64,000 nt of DNA from Tautonia plasticadhaerens. GTDB lineage: Bacteria > Planctomycetota > Planctomycetia > Isosphaerales > Isosphaeraceae. Positions 58,205 through 64,000 of the stretch are shown here, in pieces; the first letter of the stretch is position 1, and every line of letters begins with the position of its first letter. The translations under genes were made by a program, and so were the position numbers. The notes beneath the pieces are model-generated. The model was not told where the DNA came from. It did not search any database and saw only the letters and a program-made list of their open reading frames with translations. Where the stretch lies: assembly GCF_007752535.1 (NCBI RefSeq), contig NZ_CP036426.1:4464001-4528000 (forward strand), in the 5' to 3' direction.

Positions 58205-60022
58205 ATGGGGAACGTCTGGATCCAGGACTACGACCCGATCGGCTCCTGGCCGCTCTCCACCCTGGCCGCGGCCGTGCCGGTGCTGGCCCTGCTCGGCCTG
58301 CTCGGCTCGGGCCGGGCGACGGCCTGGCAGGCGGCCCTGGCCGGGCTGGTCTCGGCCATGGCGACCGCCGTCCTGGTCTTCGGGATGCCCGCCGACATGG
58401 TCCTGGCCGGCGCCGGCGTCGGCATGGTCTTCGCCCTGTTCCGGATCGTCTGGCTGATCGCCGCGGCCGTCTTCCTCTACAACATCGCCGTCGACACCGG
58501 CCAGTTCGAGGTCATGAAGGCCTCCGTCGCCGGGCTCTCGGGGGACCGGCGGATCCAGGCGATCCTGGTCGCCTTCTCCTTCGGCGCCTTCATCGAGGGG
58601 GCGGCCGGCTTCGGGGCCCCGGTGGCCATCTCGGCGGCCTTCCTCGTCGGGCTGGGGTTCCGCCCCCTGCAGGCGGCGATCCTCTGCCTGGTGGCCAACA
58701 CCGCCCCCGTCGCCTGGGGCGCCATCGGGACGCCGATCCGGGCCCTGGGGGAGGTGACGGGCCTGGACCCCGAATTGCTCAGCGCCACCGCCGGCCGGAT
58801 CCTGCCGCTGCTCTCGCTGGTCGTCCCCTGCTGGCTGGTGCGGATGATGGTGGGATGGCGGGAGACCTTGGCCGTCTGGCCCGCCCTGCTGACGATGGGA
58901 GGGTCGTTCGCGGCGGCGCAGTTCGCCTGGTCGAACTTCGTCGGCTACGAGCTGGTGGACATCATCTCCTCGATCGCCAGCCTGGCGGCGGGCGTCGTCC
59001 TGCTGAAGGTCTGGAGGCCCAGGCAGGAGTGGCGGTTCCCCGAGGAGCGGGCCGAGACCGGGGCCGGGGCCGAGGGGGGCACCGACTCGGTCGACCTGGA
59101 CCCGTCCGGCAAGCTGACCCCCGGCCGGGTCGCCCGGGCCTGGATGCCCTTCGGCCTGCTGACGGCCCTGGTCATCCTCTGGGGGGTGCCGGCGATCAAG
59201 GGGGCGATGGAGTCGGCCACCTCCTTCAACCCGCCGATGCCCCGGCTGCACGCCCCCCTGGCCGACGCCTCGACCACGCTCGGCTGGCCCGCCCCGGTGC
59301 TCGACTCCGCGTCCCGGTCGGGGGCGGCCTTCGTCTCCCGGGTCGCCAAGGGGGAGGCGGTCACCGGCCGGGCCGAGCCGATCGCCTCCGACTTCGAGAA
59401 GGTGACGCTGGACGTCGCCCCGGTCGCCTCGACCGGCACCGGCATCTTCCTCGCCGCGATCCTCAGCGGGGCGCTGCTCGGGCTGGGCGCCCGGGACATG
59501 CTCCGGATCTTCGGCAAGACGGCGTACAGCCTCCGATGGGCGGCGGCGGCGATCCTCTGCATGCTCGCCCTGGGATTCGTGACCAAGCTCTCGGGGATGG
59601 ACGCCGTGCTCGGCCTGGCCTTCACCCGGACCGGTCCGATGCTCTACCCGATCTTCGGCACGTTGCTCGGCTGGCTCGGCGTGGCGCTGACCGGCTCGGA
59701 CACGGCGAGCAACGTCCTGTTCGGCAACCTCCAGCGGATCACGGCCGAGAAGCTGGGGCTGGACCCGATCCTGATGGCCTCGGCCAACTCGACCGGCGGC
59801 GTGATGGGCAAGATGGTGGACGCCCAGTCGATCGTCGTCGCCGCGGCGGCCACCGGCGAGCACGGCCAGGAGGGCCGGATCCTCCGGGCGGTGCTGGTCC
59901 ACAGCCTGGCCCTGGCGATGATCGTCGGGGCGATCGTCTGGCTCTACGCCCACGTCCTGCCCGGCGTGGTGCCGCAGCCCGCCCCCCAAGCGCCCGCTTC
60001 CTCCCCCACGGACCCCGGCTGA
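58205..60022 (+). CDS. L-lactate/glycolate permease family (LctP)
   Basis: A 605-residue inner-membrane transporter with about 13 helices. LctP-family features include 'GAFIEGAAGFGAPVAISAAFLVGLGF', 'NTAPVAWGAIGTPI', the later 'LFGTLLGWLGVALTGSDTASNVLFGNLQ'-type segment and 'ANSTGGVMGKMVDAQSIVVA'. A hydrophilic loop of about 100 residues (330-400) separates two membrane halves. The family imports lactate or glycolate with protons. No lactate dehydrogenase genes are adjacent, so the substrate is inferred from family only. ATG at 58205. Confidence 0.92.
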   Translation: MGNVWIQDYDPIGSWPLSTLAAAVPVLALLGLLGSGRATAWQAALAGLVSAMATAVLVFGMPADMVLAGAGVGMVFALFRIVWLIAAAVFLYNIAVDTGQFEVMKASVAGLSGDRRIQAILVAFSFGAFIEGAAGFGAPVAISAAFLVGLGFRPLQAAILCLVANTAPVAWGAIGTPIRALGEVTGLDPELLSATAGRILPLLSLVVPCWLVRMMVGWRETLAVWPALLTMGGSFAAAQFAWSNFVGYELVDIISSIASLAAGVVLLKVWRPRQEWRFPEERAETGAGAEGGTDSVDLDPSGKLTPGRVARAWMPFGLLTALVILWGVPAIKGAMESATSFNPPMPRLHAPLADASTTLGWPAPVLDSASRSGAAFVSRVAKGEAVTGRAEPIASDFEKVTLDVAPVASTGTGIFLAAILSGALLGLGARDMLRIFGKTAYSLRWAAAAILCMLALGFVTKLSGMDAVLGLAFTRTGPMLYPIFGTLLGWLGVALTGSDTASNVLFGNLQRITAEKLGLDPILMASANSTGGVMGKMVDAQSIVVAAAATGEHGQEGRILRAVLVHSLALAMIVGAIVWLYAHVLPGVVPQPAPQAPASSPTDPG

Positions 60023-60238
60023 CCGCCCGGCCCGATCCCGGGCGACCCGGCCCGAGGCTCCTCGCCCCCGGCCCGGGGCCGCCCCGGGATCGCAGCATCG
60101 TCGCAATCCCCCGGATCGGCTCAGGCCGCAGGGCCCCGCCGTCCGAAACAGTCTCCCGGGTCGCCGGTCCCCCCGGATCGGGCCGAGGGGACGGATCCGG
60201 GCCGGGCACCGGCGCCGAGGCGGGCCGAGGGGGACGCG

Positions 60239-61624
60239 ATGACGATGCTCTGGCTGGTCGCGATCGCCTTCCAGGCCGTGCCGCCGGTCCCGCCGCCGCT
60301 GCCCGACGCCCGGCCGATGGAGGCGAGCACCCGGATCGGCCCCGGCCCGGACGCCCCCCCGGGCTCGTCGATGGGGCTGGCCGACCTGGAACGGATCGCG
60401 CTCGAGCACAACCCGACGGTCGCCCAGGCGGCCGAACGGATCGGGCAGTCCCTCGGCAATGCCGACCAGGCGGGACGCCCGCCGAACCCCTTCTTCGCCT
60501 GGAACTCGCAGAGCATCGGGGCCGGGGGCACGATCGGCACGCAGGGCGGCTTCCTCCAGCAGCAGGTCGTCACCGGGGGGAAGCTCCGGATCAGTCGACG
60601 GGGGTACGAGGTCGACGTCGAGGCCGCCCGCTGGGCCCTGGCGGCGCAGCGGCAGCGGGTCGTCAACGGCGTCCGCTTGCGGTTCTGGCAGACCCTGGCC
60701 GCGCAGGGAGAGGTGCAGCTCCGCCGGGACCTGGTCTCGATGGCCGAGGAGGTCGTCCTCCTCGTCCGGGAGAAGGTCGAGACGGGCCACGCCTCGGAAG
60801 CCGACCTGCTGCTGGCCGAGAACGACGCCGAGCAGCACCGCATCGACCTGGACCAGATCCGTAACCGTTCGCTCAACACCTGGCGCGAGTTCGCCGCCTT
60901 CCTCGGCCGCCCGGGGATGCCCCCGGCCCGGCTCGAGGGCGACCTGGAGCGGGACGCGATCCCCTTCTCCTGGGAGCCGACCCTCGCCCGGCTGCTGGTC
61001 GAGAGCCCGGAGGTGAAGGTCGCCGAGCTGAACGTCGTGCGGGCCGGCTATCGCCTGAGACGCCAGGAGGTCGAGCCCATCCCCGACCTGATCCTCCGGG
61101 GGGGCGCCGCCCACGACCCGGACAGCCACGACACGCTCGGGATCGTCCGGGTCTACGTCGACCTGCCCCTGTGGGACCGCAACCAGGGGAACATCGTCAC
61201 CGCCCGTCACGCCCTGGTCGACGTCCGCCGCGACCTGGACCGGATCCGCCTGTCGATCGAGCAGCGGCTCGCCCGGCGTTACAACCAGGTGCAGACGAGC
61301 CAGTCCAACGTCCGACGATTCCGGGACCGGATCATCCCCAATGCCCTGCGGGCCTTCGAGCTGTACTCGGGGAGCTTCCGGGACGAGGACGCCAGCTACT
61401 CCCGCGTCCAGTCGTCGCTCGGCGCCTATGCCGACGCGACCATCAAGTACCTCCGGCAAATCGAGGAGCTCCGCAACGCGGAGACGGCGATCGTCGGCAT
61501 GCTGCTGGTCGAGGAGGGGAGCGTCGAGGGGGGCACGCCTCGGCCCCCCGGGGGGGGAATCCCGAATTCCCCCCCCGGGGGGGGGGCCCCGGTCGGGTCG
61601 CTGCTGCCGGGGGGCTCGGGCTGA
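60239..61624 (+). CDS. TolC-like outer membrane efflux protein
   Basis: A 461-residue outer-membrane-factor-type protein with two long helical hairpin repeats, as in TolC/CusC: 'LADLERIALEHNPTVAQAAERI', 'GKLRISRRGYEVDVEAARWAL', 'SEADLLLAENDAEQHRIDLDQIRN', and in the second half 'AELNVVRAGYRLRRQEVEPIPDLILRGG' and 'DLPLWDRNQGNI'. The N-terminus has a weak signal (LWLVAIAFQAVPPVPPPLP). The C-terminal 35 residues are a Pro/Gly repeat encoded by a 17-base-stem hairpin. No pump or adaptor gene is adjacent. Its stop overlaps the lipoprotein start by one base. Confidence 0.88.
   Translation: MTMLWLVAIAFQAVPPVPPPLPDARPMEASTRIGPGPDAPPGSSMGLADLERIALEHNPTVAQAAERIGQSLGNADQAGRPPNPFFAWNSQSIGAGGTIGTQGGFLQQQVVTGGKLRISRRGYEVDVEAARWALAAQRQRVVNGVRLRFWQTLAAQGEVQLRRDLVSMAEEVVLLVREKVETGHASEADLLLAENDAEQHRIDLDQIRNRSLNTWREFAAFLGRPGMPPARLEGDLERDAIPFSWEPTLARLLVESPEVKVAELNVVRAGYRLRRQEVEPIPDLILRGGAAHDPDSHDTLGIVRVYVDLPLWDRNQGNIVTARHALVDVRRDLDRIRLSIEQRLARRYNQVQTSQSNVRRFRDRIIPNALRAFELYSGSFRDEDASYSRVQSSLGAYADATIKYLRQIEELRNAETAIVGMLLVEEGSVEGGTPRPPGGGIPNSPPGGGAPVGSLLPGGSG
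61544..61582 (+). promoter_or_regulatory. Perfect hairpin within the 3' end of the TolC-like gene
   Basis: Six C, eight G and AAT (61544-61560) pair perfectly with 61566-61582 around a five-base loop. It encodes PPGGGIPNSPPGGGAP and lies 41 bases before the overlapping start of the lipoprotein gene, so it may affect translational coupling or mRNA stability. Confidence 0.5.
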
Positions 61625-62400
61625 TGGCCGACGCGCCCCGGAGTCCCCGCCGTCGCCCCCGGGCGGTGGCCGTCTCGGCCCTGGCCTTGCTCCTGGCCCT
61701 GGTCGGCTGCGCCCACCGGCAGTTGACCGTGAGCACCGTCCTGACGGCCAACAGCTTCCAGGAGATCGTCTTCCGGATGGTCCTGAACAACGTCGCCATG
61801 TTCGCCGCCGAGCCGGAGACGCTGCCCTGGCACGTCCGGGTCCGGGACGGGACGGTGCAGATCAGCGACAGCCTGGGGATCGGCCAGCAGGGGGGCGGCT
61901 TCTCGACCTTCGAGGGGGGCGGGCTGGGCATCGAGACCTACGGCCCTCAGGGGTCGAGGAAGGTCGCGCTGCAATGGGGGACCGACGCCGTCGGCGACCC
62001 GGTCCAGCTCTATTCCCTGCAGACGGCCTATCGCCGGGTGCTCGGCCTGCCGCCGCTGCCCGAGCCGAACTTCATCGCCGAGGCCAAGCGGGCCCGGTCG
62101 AACCGATCGGGTTCGGGAGACGACCGGGAGCCGGGGGACTTCGACCCCGAGACCCGGTCGGACGCGCTGTCCATGGACATCGCCTTCGAGGGGGAGATCC
62201 CGAGGGGTTGGTTCCGCATCGGCACCAAGAAGGACGTGCCCAAGGACGCCTGCTACGTCGGCCGCCACGGCGACACCTACGCCTGGGTCACGCCCGACGG
62301 GGTCGGCGGGCTCACCCGGTTCACCCTGCTCGTCCTCTCGATCGTGAAGCTCGATGCCACGGGGAGCGAAGGCGGGGGCGGGCTGATGTTCACGCCCTGA
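61624..62400 (+). CDS. Lipoprotein, unknown
   Basis: A 258-residue protein with an Arg-rich start, hydrophobic helix and lipobox LVGC at about residue 24-27 (ALALLLALVGCAHRQ), hence probably membrane-anchored in the periplasm. The body has 'TANSFQEIVFRMVLNNVAMF', a beta-rich middle and a C-terminal 'YVGRHGDTYAWVTPDG'. It is translationally coupled to the TolC-like gene (TGATG), suggesting a shared process at the outer membrane. No family recognised. Confidence 0.75.
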   Translation: MADAPRSPRRRPRAVAVSALALLLALVGCAHRQLTVSTVLTANSFQEIVFRMVLNNVAMFAAEPETLPWHVRVRDGTVQISDSLGIGQQGGGFSTFEGGGLGIETYGPQGSRKVALQWGTDAVGDPVQLYSLQTAYRRVLGLPPLPEPNFIAEAKRARSNRSGSGDDREPGDFDPETRSDALSMDIAFEGEIPRGWFRIGTKKDVPKDACYVGRHGDTYAWVTPDGVGGLTRFTLLVLSIVKLDATGSEGGGGLMFTP

Positions 62401-62490
62401 TCCGGCCGACGTCGGGCGGGGACGGCCCGGCGACCGGTCCCGACGGGATGGCCCGGATCCGCCCGCCGTCGGTGCGGCCGGGATCGCCCC

Positions 62491-63900
62491 TCATCGGCCC
62501 TCGACCTCCTCGTCTTCGCCCCCGGCCGGCCGCTGCCAGGGGACCCGCGCCGCCTCCTGGACGTGCCGCATCAGCGCCCGGGAGAGGGCCGCGGCGATCG
62601 GCCGGTGCTCGGCGGAGACGTCCCGCCGCTCCATCGGGTCGTCGTCGAGGTTGTAGAGCCGGAACGGCTCGAACGGCTGGTCCTGGACGAGCTTCCAGGG
62701 CCCGTGCCTCGCCGCGTAGGATTCCCGGCCCAGGTAACGCGGGCCCCCTTCCCGACGGACCCAGAACAGGGGACGCTCGTCGTCCCCTTCCCGATCCCGG
62801 CCGAGCAGCGTCGGCACCAGGGACGTCCCGTCGACCTCCCCGGGGACCTCGACCCCGGCCAGCTCGCAGATCGTCGGCAGCAGATCCATCGACAGGACGA
62901 CCCGCCCGGTGCTCGACCCGGCCTCGACCTTCCCCGGCCAGCTCGCGGCCATCGGCACGCGGAGGCCCCCCTCGTACATGTCCCCCTTGCCCCCCCGATA
63001 GGGGCCGACCCGGGCGCCGACCGAGCGCTGGCCGCCGTTGTCGCTGGCGAAGACCACCAGGGTCTCCCCCCGCTGGCCGTTCTCCTCCAGGGCGCGGAGG
63101 ATCCGGCCGACGCCGTCGTCCAGGTGCTCGATCAGGGCGACGAGCTTCGCCCGGCCCTCGTCGATCCCCGGCTCCCGGGCCTTGACGCGATCGACCCACG
63201 CCTCGGGGGGCTGGATCGGCGTGTGCGGGGCGTTGTAGGCGAGGTAGAGGAAGAAGGGCTCGGGCCGGCCCTTGCGGGAGTCGAGGTACTCGACCGCCCA
63301 CCGGCTGAAGAGGTCGGTGGCGTGCCCCTCGGGGTCGACCTCCTCGGCCCCGTGCCTCATGTAGTTCCGGCCGTGGCGGCGATGGTCCTCGTAGTCGTCC
63401 ATCATGTCGCCGAGGAAGCCGCGGAACTCGTCGAACCCGCGCTCGAGCGGCGTGTTGGGCGACCGGAGGCCGAGGTGCCACTTGCCGACGATCGCCGAGT
63501 GGTACCCGGCCCCCTTCAGCAGCCCGGGGAGCAGGGGGGCCCCGGGGTCGAGGAACCCCCAGTTGTCCCGGGGGTCGGTCCGGATGACGCCCGGCACGCC
63601 GACCTCGTCCGGATACCGGCCCGAGAGCAGGGCGGCCCTCGTCGGCGAGCAGACCGGGCAATTGGCGTAGGCGTCCTCGAAGCGGAGGCCGGAGGCGACC
63701 AGGGCGTCGATGTTCGGCGTCCGGAGGTCCGGGGCGCCGTAGCAGGAGAGGTCCCCGAAGCCGAGGTCGTCGACCAGGATGACCAGCACGTTGGGCCGCT
63801 CGGCCTCGCCCCGGGCCCGGAGCCCGGACAGGCCGATCGCCCCCATCGCGAGCAGGCTCGGCAGGGCGAAACAGGCGAGCAGGCCCCGGGAGATTCGCAT
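62491..63900 (-). CDS. Arylsulfatase-type sulfatase, exported
   Basis: A 469-residue type I sulfatase hydrolysing sulfate esters, typical of planctomycetes that degrade sulfated polysaccharides. It has an N-terminal signal region (GLLACFALPSLLAMGAIGLSG). Active-site features: metal ligands in LVDDLGFGDLSCYG, the formylglycine Cys84 in CSPTRAALLSGR (C-x-P-x-R), GKWHLG, 'NAPHTPIQPP', SDNGG and a final 'LYNLDDDPMERRD'. Cys84 requires an FGE-type maturase; no convincing one is in the window (the SUMF1-fold protein at 26 kb lacks a catalytic Cys). Substrate unknown. Confidence 0.95.
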   Translation of the reverse strand: MRISRGLLACFALPSLLAMGAIGLSGLRARGEAERPNVLVILVDDLGFGDLSCYGAPDLRTPNIDALVASGLRFEDAYANCPVCSPTRAALLSGRYPDEVGVPGVIRTDPRDNWGFLDPGAPLLPGLLKGAGYHSAIVGKWHLGLRSPNTPLERGFDEFRGFLGDMMDDYEDHRRHGRNYMRHGAEEVDPEGHATDLFSRWAVEYLDSRKGRPEPFFLYLAYNAPHTPIQPPEAWVDRVKAREPGIDEGRAKLVALIEHLDDGVGRILRALEENGQRGETLVVFASDNGGQRSVGARVGPYRGGKGDMYEGGLRVPMAASWPGKVEAGSSTGRVVLSMDLLPTICELAGVEVPGEVDGTSLVPTLLGRDREGDDERPLFWVRREGGPRYLGRESYAARHGPWKLVQDQPFEPFRLYNLDDDPMERRDVSAEHRPIAAALSRALMRHVQEAARVPWQRPAGGEDEEVEGR

Positions 63901-63963
63901 GGTCGGCCTCGATCGATCGGCGTCGGGATCGGCGGGACGGGGTGGGCGGCGGCCGGGCCTCGC

Positions 63964-64000
63964 TCAGCCCCGGAGGGCCTCGATCACCCGCGGGTGGAGC
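63964..64000 (-). CDS. C-terminal end of a gene running off the window
   Basis: The frame reads LHPRVIEALRG and TGA, with the remainder beyond the window edge. The codon pattern is compatible with coding and it precedes the sulfatase on the same strand by 63 bases. Too short to assign a family. Confidence 0.35.
   Translation of the reverse strand, partial: LHPRVIEALRG

Noticed and set aside
57905-61459. Minus-strand open frame of 1184 codons across hpf, the permease and the TolC-like gene
   Set aside because: It crosses three well-supported genes and shows only antisense low complexity.

Overview
The window is very GC-rich, densely packed chromosomal DNA, most likely from a planctomycete of the Isosphaeraceae type. 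The evidence is gene content: a planctomycete-type beta-propeller/HEAT/CxxCH cytochrome fusion, a secreted protein with an N-terminal LEPR-XLL-like sorting motif, a DUF4058 protein, a formylglycine-type sulfatase, a PcfJ-like protein and two sigma-54-type promoters. Many neighbouring genes overlap by four bases (ATGA or GTGA). I see no tRNA, rRNA, CRISPR array, insertion sequence or prophage. The genus is inference.

Layout. 1-12.2 kb is mostly on the minus strand: the end of a radical SAM protein (plus strand), aroA, yggS-yggU, a metallophosphoesterase, an ABC-F ATPase, DUF4058, a degenerate retropepsin-like protein with a DUF5678-like partner, a short uvrC, a small membrane protein and a phosphohexomutase. 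A possible structured RNA under a sigma-54-type promoter lies at 3.4-3.6 kb. 12.4-19.6 kb holds a sigma-54-promoted secreted CAP protein, a RidA-like protein and several lineage-specific hypotheticals, interrupted by palindromes, tandem repeats and a partial duplication of one gene's 3' end. 20-24.3 kb has msrA, small proteins, a mandelate-racemase-type enolase and the PcfJ-like protein.

24.3-35.6 kb is the most unusual part: one minus-strand array reading hypothetical - CheW - sensorless MCP - CheA/REC hybrid - REC/DUF4388/pseudo-REC protein - two coiled-coil proteins - SUMF1/FGE-fold protein - zinc-ribbon TRAFAC-type GTPase - stand-alone GAP1-N-like protein. It looks like a chemosensory signalling module joined to a GTPase-associated conflict/effector module. 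I regard it as the best candidate for an undescribed system.

35.8-50 kb has a GT-C glycosyltransferase, the large PVC cytochrome, a YfhO-type membrane protein, a small zinc-ribbon protein, a Ser/Thr kinase, a 3-isopropylmalate dehydrogenase and an OmpR-type two-component pair. 50-58 kb has RNase E/G, with a disordered insertion of about 620 residues inside its S1 domain, its usual DUF2344 neighbour, and an hpf-ptsN-ptsH-ptsI group suggesting a regulatory nitrogen-type PTS. 58.2-64 kb has an LctP-type permease, a TolC-like outer-membrane protein overlapping a lipoprotein, a sulfatase and the last codons of a gene that runs off the window.
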